From: Butyrivibrio sp. XPD2006
GTDB taxonomy: Bacteria > Bacillota > Clostridia > Lachnospirales > Lachnospiraceae
Direction: 5' to 3'
Assembly (NCBI RefSeq): GCF_000420865.1
Contig: NZ_ATVT01000013.1
Location: forward strand, 1 to 64,000
Length of the DNA stretch: 64,000 nt
Position 1 is the stretch's first letter, and every line of letters starts with the position of its first letter. A model generated the notes under the pieces. The model did not search any database and was not told where the DNA came from. It was given only the letters and a program-made list of their open reading frames with translations. This document shows, one piece after another, positions 52,971-62,300 of the stretch. The position numbers and the translations under genes are program-made.

Positions 52971-55847
52971 ATGGACATTGTTTTAAAGATCAAAGAAGAA
53001 CTAAATGTTGAGAAATGGCAGGTTGAGGCAGCAGTCAAACTTATTGACGAGGGCAACACAATTCCTTTTATTTCTCGATATAGAAAGGAAGTCACCGGAT
53101 CGCTCAATGACGAACAGCTCCGTAATCTCGATGAGAGACTCAAATATCTGAGAGGCCTTGAGGAGAGAAGAGAGCAGGTCCTTGCATCAATTGAAGAGCA
53201 GGGCAAGATGACAGATGAGCTCAGAGCCAGGATTGTTGCGGCTGAGACCATGGTGGCTATCGAGGATCTTTATCTTCCTTACAGACCAAAGAGAAAGACA
53301 AGAGCTTCAGTGGCAAGAGAAAAAGGTCTTGAGCCACTGGCAGAGATACTGCTTGCACAGGAGACCAATAAGCCGCTTCTTGACGAGGCAGCAGCATTTG
53401 TCGATGCAGAAAAAGGTGTGGAGAACGCAGCGGACGCCCTTCAGGGCGCTATGGACATCATCGCTGAGGATGTGTCTGACAACGCTGATTTCCGTACATA
53501 TATCCGTGAGGCAACTATGGAGAAGGGCGTGCTCACCAGTAAAGCCAAGGATGAGAAGGCCCAGTCCGTTTATGAGATGTACTATGACTATGAGGAGCCC
53601 ATCAGCAAGGTGCTTGGACACAGAGTGCTGGCCCTTAACAGAGGAGAGGCTGAGAAGTTCCTTGTGGTTAAGATTGTGGCACCTGAGGAGCAGATCCTTC
53701 AGTTCCTTAACAAGAAGATGGTAAAGAATGAGAACCCGATCACTACTCCTGTTATCGAGGAGATCAATCAGGATGCTTATGAGAGACTCATTGCTCCTGC
53801 AATTGAAAGGGATATCAGAAATGAGCTTACTGAGAAGGCTGAGGACGGAGCCATAACTGTCTTTGGCAAGAACCTCACTCAGCTCCTTATGGCACCGCCT
53901 ATTGCGGGAAAGACAGTACTGGGATGGGATCCCGCCTTCAGAACCGGCTGTAAGCTTGCTATCGTAGATCCTACAGGTAAGGTTCTTGATACCAAGGTCA
54001 TCTATCCTACAGCTCCGCAGTTTAAGGTTGAGGAAGCCAAGGCAGATCTCAAGAAGCTTATTGATAAATATGATGTTGATCTTATTTCAGTCGGAAACGG
54101 AACTGCTTCACGTGAGTCTGAGCAGGTAATCGTTGAGCTTATCCATGAGCTTGACAGACCTCTTCAGTATGTCATTGTCAATGAGGCAGGAGCTTCTGTT
54201 TATTCTGCAAGTAAGCTGGCTACAGAGGAGTTCCCTCAGTTTGATGTTGGACAGAGAAGTGCAGCATCTATCGCAAGAAGACTTCAGGATCCGCTTGCTG
54301 AGCTTGTTAAGATCGATCCTAAGTCCATCGGTGTTGGTCAGTATCAGCACGACATGAATCAGAAGAAGCTTGGAGAAACACTTGAGGGCGTAGTAGAAGA
54401 CTGCGTTAACAAGGTTGGTGTTGATCTTAATACTGCTTCGGCACCGCTCCTTCAGTATATTTCAGGTATCAGTAAGGTTATTGCCAAGAATATCGTTGAC
54501 TACAGAGAAGAGCACGGTAAGTTCGAGAGCAGAGCGGACCTTCTGAATGTTCCAAAGCTTGGACCAAAGGCTTATGAGCAGTGTGCAGGATTCCTCAGGA
54601 TAGCAGACGGTGAGAATCCTCTTGATGCAACAAGTGTGCACCCTGAGTCTTATGAGGCAACTTTGAAGCTTATGGATAAGCTTGGCATTACATTTGATGA
54701 TGTAAGAGCGGCTCAGAAGAACGCAGCTAAGGCTGCACTTGAGAAGCCGGCAGCCAAGGCAGAGGACAAGCCGCGTCCACAGAAGAAACCCAAGCAGGTG
54801 GTTATCAGGAATACTTCTACAGCTATGGGAGCAGCACTTGCTGCAGCCCTCGCAGGAAGTAATCTTGCAGTGGTTGAGGATTCAAATGACGCAAAGGGCG
54901 GCAAAGGCCAGAAGGCACAGAACGGTAACGGGGCTTCGGTAAGCGGAGCACAGACCGGGGCAGCATCAGGAGTCGGAAGTCTTTCCAGGAAGGTTTCCGA
55001 GTCAGATAAAAAGAAGCTTGCCGAGGAGCTTGGAATCGGTGAGATCACTCTTACTGATATCCTCTCAGAGCTTGAGAAGCCTTCAAGAGACCCTCGTGAG
55101 AGCATGCCTGCTCCAATTTTAAGGAGCGATGTCCTTGAGATGAAGGACTTAAAGCCCGGTATGGTTCTCAAGGGAACTGTAAGAAATGTTATAGACTTTG
55201 GTTGTTTCGTAGATATAGGTGTTCACCAGGACGGCCTTGTACATATTTCGCACATCACAGACAAGTTCATCAAGCATCCGCTTGAGGCTGTCAGCGTAGG
55301 CGATATCGTAGACGTTCAGGTTCTTGATGTTGAACTTGATAAGAAGAGGATCTCTCTTACCATGAAGATCCAGGATCCTGCCAAGGTAGCTGCCGAGGCA
55401 GCAGCCAAGGCTGCCGAGAGAGGCAAGAGTGGAGCCGGCAAGTCAGGCGCTTCAGGGGCTTCGGGATCCGGCAAGTCCGCAGGAAGCGGAGATGCTGCAA
55501 AAGCCGCAGCCAAGAAGGTTTCAGTCGTAGATCAGCTCGCCAAGGAAGCCGGCATCAAGAGAACAGCTCCCGCCAAGAAGGCAGCTTCTGCCGGTGAAGG
55601 CGCTGCTGTAAAGAGCACGGGCGCTGCAACATCATCTGCTCGCAGACCTGCAAACGCTGATGTACCTGCTACATCATCAGCAAGAAGACCTGCTTCTGCA
55701 TCCGGCGATGCGCCTGCTACATCATCAACAAGAAGACCGGTGTCTTCATCCGGCGATGCACCTGCCGCAGCTTCTGCCGGCGATGCAGCACCCAAGAAGT
55801 TCAAGAAGAAAGGTATCGTAATCTTCAAGGGTAACGCCAACGACTGA
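52971..55847 (+). CDS. tex: Tex-family transcription accessory protein with long Ala-rich tail
   Basis: A 958-residue nucleic-acid-binding protein. The order is N-terminal helical domain (KIKEELNVEKWQVEAAVKLIDEGNTIPFISRYRKEVTGSL), YqgF/RuvX-like domain (about 310-430, WDPAFRTGCKLAIVD), helix-hairpin-helix (about 480-570), and S1 domain (about 725-795, FGCFVDIGVHQDGLVHISHI). Usual Tex proteins end soon after S1. Here an additional Ala/Ser/Lys tail of about 150 residues has repeats of the form PATSSARRP and ends in a basic patch. A second low-complexity stretch precedes the S1 domain. ATG 52971 follows GGAGAGG. Confidence 0.93.
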   Translation: MDIVLKIKEELNVEKWQVEAAVKLIDEGNTIPFISRYRKEVTGSLNDEQLRNLDERLKYLRGLEERREQVLASIEEQGKMTDELRARIVAAETMVAIEDLYLPYRPKRKTRASVAREKGLEPLAEILLAQETNKPLLDEAAAFVDAEKGVENAADALQGAMDIIAEDVSDNADFRTYIREATMEKGVLTSKAKDEKAQSVYEMYYDYEEPISKVLGHRVLALNRGEAEKFLVVKIVAPEEQILQFLNKKMVKNENPITTPVIEEINQDAYERLIAPAIERDIRNELTEKAEDGAITVFGKNLTQLLMAPPIAGKTVLGWDPAFRTGCKLAIVDPTGKVLDTKVIYPTAPQFKVEEAKADLKKLIDKYDVDLISVGNGTASRESEQVIVELIHELDRPLQYVIVNEAGASVYSASKLATEEFPQFDVGQRSAASIARRLQDPLAELVKIDPKSIGVGQYQHDMNQKKLGETLEGVVEDCVNKVGVDLNTASAPLLQYISGISKVIAKNIVDYREEHGKFESRADLLNVPKLGPKAYEQCAGFLRIADGENPLDATSVHPESYEATLKLMDKLGITFDDVRAAQKNAAKAALEKPAAKAEDKPRPQKKPKQVVIRNTSTAMGAALAAALAGSNLAVVEDSNDAKGGKGQKAQNGNGASVSGAQTGAASGVGSLSRKVSESDKKKLAEELGIGEITLTDILSELEKPSRDPRESMPAPILRSDVLEMKDLKPGMVLKGTVRNVIDFGCFVDIGVHQDGLVHISHITDKFIKHPLEAVSVGDIVDVQVLDVELDKKRISLTMKIQDPAKVAAEAAAKAAERGKSGAGKSGASGASGSGKSAGSGDAAKAAAKKVSVVDQLAKEAGIKRTAPAKKAASAGEGAAVKSTGAATSSARRPANADVPATSSARRPASASGDAPATSSTRRPVSSSGDAPAAASAGDAAPKKFKKKGIVIFKGNAND

Positions 55848-55954
55848 TGGCTTGGTAAGTGAGGTTGGGCTTTGGCAGTGATTGTAAGATTATCGATATA
55901 GATAATGATTTGTTGCGACTATACGGCTGTCAATAAACCTTTTATGCAAGTTTT

Positions 55955-55990
55955 CCCCGCGGAGCCTTGGCCCCGCGGGGCTTTGTTTTG
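55955..55990 (+). terminator. tex terminator
   Basis: CCCCGCGG (55955-55962) pairs perfectly with CCGCGGGG (55973-55980) and is followed by CTTTGTTTTG. It lies 108 bp after the tex stop. Confidence 0.8.
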
Positions 55991-56011
55991 CCTTTTGAGT
56001 ATCGCGGGGCT

Positions 56012-56068
56012 GTTAGGCTTCATCATCGGCGTTAGGCTTCATCATCGGCGTTAGGCTTCATCATCGGC
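56012..56068 (+). repeat. Three exact 19-bp tandem repeats
   Basis: The unit GTTAGGCTTCATCATCGGC occurs three times without a gap (56012-56030, 56031-56049, 56050-56068), followed by a partial copy. It lies between the tex terminator and the left arm of the nuclease element. It is not in a reading frame that I can support. Confidence 0.9.
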
Positions 56069-56102
56069 GCTAGGCTGAGTTGAAGCTTGCGCAAGGGTGT
56101 CT

Positions 56103-56343
56103 TTTCTACCTATACGTTAAAAAGTAGCCTATGGGCGTAGAAAGCCAAGGCGATAAAAATTTGCACAAGAGGTTTTTTTCTACCTATACGCTAAAAAGTA
56201 GCTTGTGGGCGTAGAAAGCCAAAGATGGGTTTCTACCTATATCGCAAAAAGTGGCTCGTGGGCGTAGAAAATTCGCCTGTTTTTATTAAATGCCCAGATT
56301 TCTTTCTCCATATATCACCCAAAGTACCCTATGGGCGTAGAAA
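56103..56343 (+). repeat. Left array of four 41-bp imperfect palindromes
   Basis: Four 41-bp units lie at 56103-56143, 56177-56217, 56230-56270 and 56303-56343. Each begins TTTCT(A/C)C and ends GGGCGTAGAAA, so TTTCTAC/GTAGAAA can pair. A second segment CTATA/TATGG also pairs (C-G, U-G and A-U pairs), with a small GC bulge. The linkers are 33, 12 and 32 nt. The last unit ends 16 nt after the stop of the minus-strand nuclease gene and could act as its terminator. Confidence 0.9.
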
Positions 56344-56359
56344 ATAGACATTGATCTTT

Positions 56360-57151
56360 TTAGAGGAAATATTTTTGAACTATTTCTTCAGCGTCTAAGA
56401 ATACGAATGGATGGGTACTATCCTCATAGGTTATGATCATTGTGCGCCCGGGAAGGTAACCGGCTCGGATATAGCGATACATTTTATAATCGATGGTATT
56501 TTGGTATCCGGGATCGTCACAACGTCCAAAGTGTTCCCAAAGAATAATCTTATGTGTTTTTGGGTGCATTATCGTAAAGTCTGTTGCTATCGGAGAACCA
56601 TAGATATCGTGTATTTCTTCATACCTGTAAGGTATATTATGAGAGAAAAGAGATTGTGCTATATCTGCTTCGGATTTTGAACGGACCATTTCTCCTTTGG
56701 GGGCTGGATGAATCAAATGCTCCGGATGATCTGTACTCTTCTCATATGGAGCATATTCCCATTCATCAGCAATTGAGTTTTCGATCACTAGCAATTCTCT
56801 ATATGGAGAATCTGTCCCGAGCATATCGTAGTAGCTTTCATTCTTTCTGTGTTTTAAGTAGAATTCAATGCACTTTAACTCGTTTTTCTTGTCGATCAGA
56901 GCCCTGGATAAATACATTTTCTGTGCGAGCAGCTTTGCTTCTTTTATGTCTTTCTTTTTTGTCAAAAGAGTGCGAATTCTTTCCCCATTTATAAATGATT
57001 GTTTGAAATAAGTTATATAGGTTTTACCATTTTTCATCTGTCTGTGGTAAACCAAAGTTTCTTCAGGCATTGATGATAGTTTTTTCTCTATTTTTTTGAT
57101 GTCTGCTTCAAGCCTCTTTTTACGATCGATAAAATAAGTTGTTTGATCCAA
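56360..57151 (-). CDS. PD-(D/E)XK nuclease-like protein
   Basis: A 263-residue protein. The N-terminal third is helical and charged (coiled coil about 8-28, then KNGKTYITYFKQ). The C-terminal half has the pattern RSKSEADIAQ (E161), YRYEEIHD, ATDFTIMHP (D191) and ILWEHFGRCDDPGY (E206). This suggests a PD-(D/E)XK nuclease fold, though the usual Lys after the Glu is replaced (WEHFG). I recall similar unnamed proteins as common in Lachnospiraceae; no characterised member is known to me. The start codon is TTG with AAAGGAATT upstream. It is AT-richer than its neighbours and is bracketed by inverted palindrome arrays. Confidence 0.72.
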   Translation of the reverse strand: MDQTTYFIDRKKRLEADIKKIEKKLSSMPEETLVYHRQMKNGKTYITYFKQSFINGERIRTLLTKKKDIKEAKLLAQKMYLSRALIDKKNELKCIEFYLKHRKNESYYDMLGTDSPYRELLVIENSIADEWEYAPYEKSTDHPEHLIHPAPKGEMVRSKSEADIAQSLFSHNIPYRYEEIHDIYGSPIATDFTIMHPKTHKIILWEHFGRCDDPGYQNTIDYKMYRYIRAGYLPGRTMIITYEDSTHPFVFLDAEEIVQKYFL

Positions 57152-57260
57152 TTATTCAATTCCTTTCATAAATAATACATGTGTTGAAATGTTCCTGCGA
57201 CAGCAGGTAGACACTCGGGCGCCATCTGAGCAGAATGCTTTTGATGAAACGCTGCAACAG

Positions 57261-57326
57261 AATATATCAAATGAGAATATACATGTAAATAGATTTGGAC
57301 CAATCTTAAACAAATCTTAAGAAATT
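57261..57326 (-). promoter_or_regulatory. Promoter and TCTTAAG boxes of the nuclease gene
   Basis: On the minus strand TTTACA (57284-57289) and TATATT (57261-57266) are 17 nt apart, a good promoter. Just upstream are TCTTAA words at 57304-57309 and 57315-57320, 11 bp apart, an arrangement expected of PhoB/OmpR-type sites. The 16-mer CAAATCTTAAGAAATT (57311-57326) also occurs before mecA. The transcript leader of about 105 nt holds a hairpin CCTGC/GCAGG. Confidence 0.55.
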
Positions 57327-57396
57327 AACACTATTACATACAAATATTACTGTTTAAGAAATGAAATGAAATAATAATAAAGCAGCCATATTTATT

Positions 57397-57635
57397 TTTC
57401 TACGCCCATGGGGTACTTTTGGTGATATATGGAGAAAGAAATCTAAGCGTTTAATAAAAACAGGCGAATTTTCTACGCCCACGAGCCACTTTTTGCGATA
57501 TAGGTAGAAACCCATCTTGGGCTTTCTACGCCCACAGGCTACTTTTCGGCGTATAGGTAGAAAAAACCTCTTGTGCAAATTTCCATGCCCCGGCTTTCTA
57601 CGCCCATAGGCTACTTTTTAACGTATAGGTAGAAA
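57397..57635 (-). repeat. Right array of four 41-bp imperfect palindromes
   Basis: Reverse-complement counterpart of the left array, with units at 57397-57437, 57470-57510, 57523-57563 and 57595-57635. Compared unit by unit with the left arm by hand, two are identical, one differs at 2 positions and one at 3. The linkers (32, 12 and 31 nt) differ more. The array lies upstream of the nuclease gene, outside its promoter. Confidence 0.9.
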
Positions 57636-57658
57636 AATCCTAATCTACACATTCATGT

Positions 57659-57692
57659 GCCGGGCCAAGCCAAAGAATAGCCGGGCCAAGCC
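57659..57692 (+). repeat. Two copies of GCCGGGCCAAGCC
   Basis: GCCGGGCCAAGCC occurs at about 57659-57671 and again at about 57680-57692, just outside the right arm of the nuclease element. Together with the 19-bp repeats on the other side, it makes the tex-metK gap unusually repeat-rich. No gene is seen here. Confidence 0.7.
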
Positions 57693-57836
57693 GGGAAAAG
57701 CTCCTTGTAACCTGTGTTAATGGTAAATTAAGAAATAATTTCAAAATCTACTATTGATTTTATCAAGCCATTAATGTATTATTGCTTAACGGACACGAAA
57801 TATCGATGTCACGGTAACTACATATTTTTAAATGTT

Positions 57837-57968
57837 CTCTTATTCAGAGTGGTGGAGGTACATAGGACCTGTGAAGCCACGGCAACCCCTTGACATAGAT
57901 CAGGAAGGTGCCAACCTGAGCGTGCAACTTTCGAGGCCGCAAGGCCGAGATACAACGAGCAATAAGAG
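57837..57968 (+). ncRNA. SAM-I riboswitch (S-box leader)
   Basis: The closing stem CTCTTATT (57837-57844) pairs with AATAAGAG (57961-57968). Between them are the conserved S-box words CAGAGTGGTGGAGG, GAAGCCACGGCAACC and AAGGTGCCAACCTG, in the right order. The family binds S-adenosylmethionine and, when bound, favours a downstream terminator. One follows at 57988. It controls metK, so high SAM turns off SAM synthesis. Confidence 0.95.
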
Positions 57969-57987
57969 GATCTGAAACTAATCAGTT

Positions 57988-58030
57988 CCGCTTGTTTGTG
58001 TCATGCACGCACCAAACAAGCGGTTTTCTT
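57988..58030 (+). terminator. Riboswitch-controlled terminator before metK
   Basis: CCGCTTGTTTG (57988-57998) pairs with CAAACAAGCGG (58013-58023) and is followed by TTTTCTT. It forms the expression platform of the SAM-I riboswitch. Confidence 0.92.
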
Positions 58031-58088
58031 ATGTTCTGATATGGCATTGCCATATCGCCAAGGCGCAGAACGCCAGAAAGGAAAAAGA

Positions 58089-59279
58089 ATGGATAAATTT
58101 ATTTTCACATCCGAGTCAGTAACAGAGGGACATCCCGACAAAATTTGCGATAACATTTCAGACGCAATCCTTGATGCCTGCATGGCACAGGATCCTATGA
58201 GCCGTGTTGCCTGCGAGACAACAGCATGCACAGGTTTCGTTCTCATCACAGGTGAGATCACAACAAAGGCAGTAGTTGACTATGCTAAGATCGCAAGAGA
58301 GACAGTTTGCGAGATCGGTTATGATTCTTCAGAGAAGGGTTTTGATGGCAACACATGTGCAGTGCTTGTAGCACTTGATCAGCAGTCAGCTGATATCGCT
58401 ATGGGTGTTGACAAGGCTCTTGAGGCAAGAGAGAACCAGATGACAGATGAGCAGATCGAGGCTATCGGTGCCGGCGATCAGGGTATGATGTTTGGTTATG
58501 CTACAAACGAGACAGAGGAGTACATGCCTTACGCAATCAGCCTTGCTCACAAGCTCACAAAGAGACTTACAGACGTTCGTAAGAACGGAACACTTCCTTA
58601 CCTTCGTGCTGATGGTAAGAGCCAGGTTTCAGTTGAGTACGATGAGAACGGCAAGGTTAAGAGACTTGAGGCCATCGTTATCTCAACTCAGCATGATGAG
58701 AAGGTTACACAGGAGCAGATCCACGAGGACATCAGAAAGCACGTAATCGATCCTATCGTTGATGCTGCACTCGTTGATGCTAATACCAAGATCTACATCA
58801 ATCCTACAGGACGTTTCGTAATCGGTGGACCTCAGGGTGATGCCGGACTTACAGGACGTAAGATCATCGTTGATACTTACGGCGGAGCAGCTCGTCACGG
58901 CGGCGGAGCTTTCTCAGGTAAGGACTGCACCAAGGTTGACCGTTCAGGTGCTTACGCAGCAAGATATGTTGCCAAGAACATCGTAGCAGCAGGACTTGCA
59001 GACAAGGCTGAGATCCAGCTTTCATATGCAATCGGTGTAGCACAGCCTACATCAATTCTTGTAGATACATTCGGAACAGGTAAGGTTTCTGATGAGAAGC
59101 TTACAGAGGCAGTTCGTAAGGTATTCGATCTTCGTCCTGCAGGAATCATCAAGATGCTCGACCTTCGTCGTCCTATCTACAAGCAGACAGCAGCATACGG
59201 TCACTTCGGCCGCAACGACCTCAACCTCCCTTGGGAGAAGCTTGATAAGGTTGAAGAGCTTAAGGCAGCCGTTCAGTAA
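58089..59279 (+). CDS. metK: S-adenosylmethionine synthase
   Basis: A 396-residue enzyme making SAM from methionine and ATP. It shows [57 protein letters not shown] and [19 protein letters not shown], all standard MetK motifs. ATG 58089 is behind AGAAAGGAAAAAG; the open frame runs upstream across the terminator but has no support there. Preceded by a SAM-I riboswitch and closed by its own terminator. Confidence 0.97.
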   Translation: MDKFIFTSESVTEGHPDKICDNISDAILDACMAQDPMSRVACETTACTGFVLITGEITTKAVVDYAKIARETVCEIGYDSSEKGFDGNTCAVLVALDQQSADIAMGVDKALEARENQMTDEQIEAIGAGDQGMMFGYATNETEEYMPYAISLAHKLTKRLTDVRKNGTLPYLRADGKSQVSVEYDENGKVKRLEAIVISTQHDEKVTQEQIHEDIRKHVIDPIVDAALVDANTKIYINPTGRFVIGGPQGDAGLTGRKIIVDTYGGAARHGGGAFSGKDCTKVDRSGAYAARYVAKNIVAAGLADKAEIQLSYAIGVAQPTSILVDTFGTGKVSDEKLTEAVRKVFDLRPAGIIKMLDLRRPIYKQTAAYGHFGRNDLNLPWEKLDKVEELKAAVQ

Positions 59280-59320
59280 TCTGATCCGGCAAAAGACCTT
59301 TAGGAACAATCTAAATAATC

Positions 59321-59357
59321 AAAATGGAGACCACTGTATTAAGTGGCCTCCATTTTT
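59321..59357. terminator. Terminator between metK and dnaE
   Basis: AAAATGGAG-A-CCACT (59321-59335) pairs with AGTGG-C-CTCCATTTT around a 6-nt loop, with one mismatch, and is followed by T. It can serve both convergent genes; it overlaps the dnaE stop at 59357. Confidence 0.88.
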
Positions 59358-62300
59358 TATTGCACCTTAATGTTTTCTGAGCCGAATGCACTGCCCAGTG
59401 CATCTATCAAAAGCTTGTCCGCCTTGACCGTATTGGCTCTGCCGTATTTTTTCACCTGTTTGGTGCCGGTCAGGAATACAGCAACCTCGTCGTTTCCGTC
59501 GCTTCCCGCGATTATCTCGTCTATCTTTCCGGCTGCCTGCTGATAGCTTTCCATATCAGCAAATCTGATCCAGACGGTCTTTGGAACTTCGTCAAAAGAG
59601 ATGATCTTGTCCGCGATGAGCTTGGCATCTCTTTCATCTTCCACAGATACACGGCCTTCGATGAATACCTTGGCATCCTCGTTCAGTCTTGGAGCGTTAG
59701 CTTCATAGGCTTTGGGGAAGACGATGACCTCCGTTGCGCCTACCATATCTTCAAGAGTGATAAAGGCCATAACCTGGTCATTTTTGGTGTACTTGATTTT
59801 CTTCTCTGCGATCAGTCCGCCGATGGTAGCTCTTGCCCCATCGTGAACTGCCGGAACTCCGGTCTCTTCGTCGAGATAGAAATCTGTAGTGGTATTGGTT
59901 ATCTTTTTGCGCCACATGTCGGCGTATTCCTCAAGGGGATGTCCGCTGACATAAAAGCCGAGAACTTCTTTTTCAAATTCAAGCATCAGCTCTTTGTCGA
60001 ACTCGCCTACATCCGGCATCGGTATCTGATACTGACTCTTGTTCTCTTCGCCTGCGATGTCAAAGAGCGACATCTGTCCTGCCATTGAGTTCTTGCCTGA
60101 GTTGTGGAGCTTGTCCATTATCTGGCCGTAGATGTGCATCTTCTGTTTACGAGTGCCCGGGAAGCAGTCCAGAGCTCCGGCCTTGATGAAGTTCTCCACG
60201 GCGCGCTTGTTCACATCGGTATCGGAAGAATCCATTCTGGTCAGGAAGTCGTTGAGGTCCTTGAAGGGACCGCGGGCATTACGCTCTTTTACAATAGCAT
60301 GAATGACGGGCCTTCCTACGCCTTTGATAGCAGTCAGCGCGTAGAGGATAGCTTTCTTCCTGCCCGGAGCACAGGTCACAACAGCGCCCGGGATCTGCTT
60401 GTCGCCCTCGGAAGCGTCAACTTCCGCCACGGAGAATCCGTCATAGCCCTGGTTGATATCAGGTGGTAAAAGAGATATATGCATATTTCTGCAGCTCATG
60501 ATATAGCCGGAAACTTTGCCGGGGTTATCGATGACAGAAGTCATGAGAGCTGCCATGAACTCAACGGGGTAGTAGTATTTAAGCCATGCTGTCTGAAGAG
60601 CAACAACTGCGTAGCAGGCAGCGTGGGACTTGTTGAAGGCATACTTGGCGAAATCCATCATGGAGTCGTAGATGCTGTTGGCGACATCTGCAGGAATTCC
60701 CTTGGATGCGCAACCGGGAACACCTTCAGCCGCGTTACCGTTTACGAAGTTCTCCCTTTCGACCTCCATTACATGCTGCTTTTTCTTACTCATGGCACGG
60801 CGAACCAGGTCCGCACGACCAAGCGTATATCCACCCAGCTGTTGAACGATCTGCATAACCTGCTCCTGGTAGACAATGCAGCCGTAGGTGGGCTTTAAGA
60901 TTGGCTCCAGTTCGGGAGCAGCGTAGCTGATGGCGCCGGCATCATTTTTGCCTGCGATATATTTGGGGATAAAGTCCATCGGGCCCGGACGATAAAGCGA
61001 AACTCCGGCGATGATATCCTCAAGAGACTGAGGCTTAAGCTCTTTCATGAAAGACTGCATTCCCGCAGACTCCAGCTGGAATACGCCGTCGCAGTGTCCT
61101 GAACCTATGGAAGCCAGAACAGCCGGATCGTTGTAGTCAATCTCATCTATATTAATGTAATTGGCATCGCCGGGCCTCGCCCCCAAAGATCTGTTGGCGA
61201 AGTTCGTGGCGTCTTTTATAACCGTCAGTGTGCGAAGCCCCAGGAAGTCCATCTTAAGAAGACCGAGTTCTTCGATGGTAGTCATGGTGAACTGTGTAGT
61301 TATGTTTCCTTCTGCCGAGCGCGACAAAGGAACCAGGTCCTCGGCAGGAGCCTGACAGATAACTACTCCGGCAGCATGGATTGATGTGTGCCTCGGGAGG
61401 CCTTCAAGCTTCTTGCACATGTCGATGAGCTTGTGCACTGTCGGGTCAGACTCGTACTGGGTGCGCAGCTCGGGGTTCATCTTAAGAGCAAGATCCAGAG
61501 TGATGTTCAGTTCGTTTGGTATCATCTTGGAAATCTGGTCGCCAAAGCTGTAAGGCAGATCCATGACTCTGGCAACGTCTCTGATAACACCCTTGGCAGC
61601 AAGGGTACCGAAGGTGATGATCTGTACAACCTTGTCTGCACCGTATTTCTCGGTTACATAATCAATAACATCCTGTCTGCGCTCGTACTCGAAATCCACG
61701 TCGATATCGGGCATGGATACACGCTCGGGATTGAGGAATCTCTCAAAGAGCAGATCGTACTTGATGGGATCGATGTTGGTTATGTGCATGCAGTAGGAGA
61801 CGATACTTCCGGCAGCAGAGCCTCTTCCGGGACCTACAGCGATTCCGTTCTCTCTGCAGTAGTTGATGTAGTCCCATACTATAAGGAAGTAATCGACATA
61901 ACCCATGCGGCTGATGACACCCAGCTCGTAGTCCAGGCGCTCTTTTAACCGGCCGTCATCATCGGGATATCTTTCATGCAGACCATCAAGACAGAGCTTG
62001 TTGAGGTAGGTCCAGGAGTCATACCCTTCAGGAACCTCGTAGTGAGGGAGCTTGGTGACGCCGAACTCAATCTCGACATGACATCTGTCTGCGATCTTCT
62101 GCGTATTATCAATGGCTTCAAGAGCATATGGGAAAAGAGCTCTCATCTCCTCTTCACTCTTGACGTAGTACTGACCGCCTTCATAGCGCATGCGGTCTTC
62201 ATCTGAAACCTTTTTGCCGGTCTGGATGCAAAGGAGCAGGTCATGTGCCTCGGCGTCCTCGGCGTAGGTGTAGTGACAGTCGTTGGTGGCTACCAGCGGG

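Larger units (their letters stand above)
56102..57636. mobile_element. Putative single-gene nuclease element flanked by inverted palindrome arrays
   Basis: A 1.53-kb unit in the tex-metK gap. A left arm (about 56102-56343) and a right arm (about 57397-57636) are reverse complements with a few differences, and between them lies one minus-strand gene. No flanking direct duplication was found. I infer a REP/MITE-like or selfish element because the arms hold repeated palindromes and the gene looks like a nuclease. An inverted duplication of a regulatory array is another possibility. Confidence 0.55.

Noticed and set aside
56103-56343. The four-unit array as a CRISPR
   Set aside because: The units are imperfect palindromes of 41 bp with linkers of 33, 12 and 32 nt. 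The linkers are repeated in the inverted arm, so they are not unique spacers, and there are no cas genes.
57354-57578. A 74-codon minus-strand frame across the right array
   Set aside because: It runs through the palindrome units and linkers, has no ribosome-binding site, and its residues merely repeat the array. It is a by-product of the repeats.
57996-58088. Longer N-terminus for MetK
   Set aside because: The extension would be read through the riboswitch terminator, and MetK homology begins at [11 protein letters not shown].
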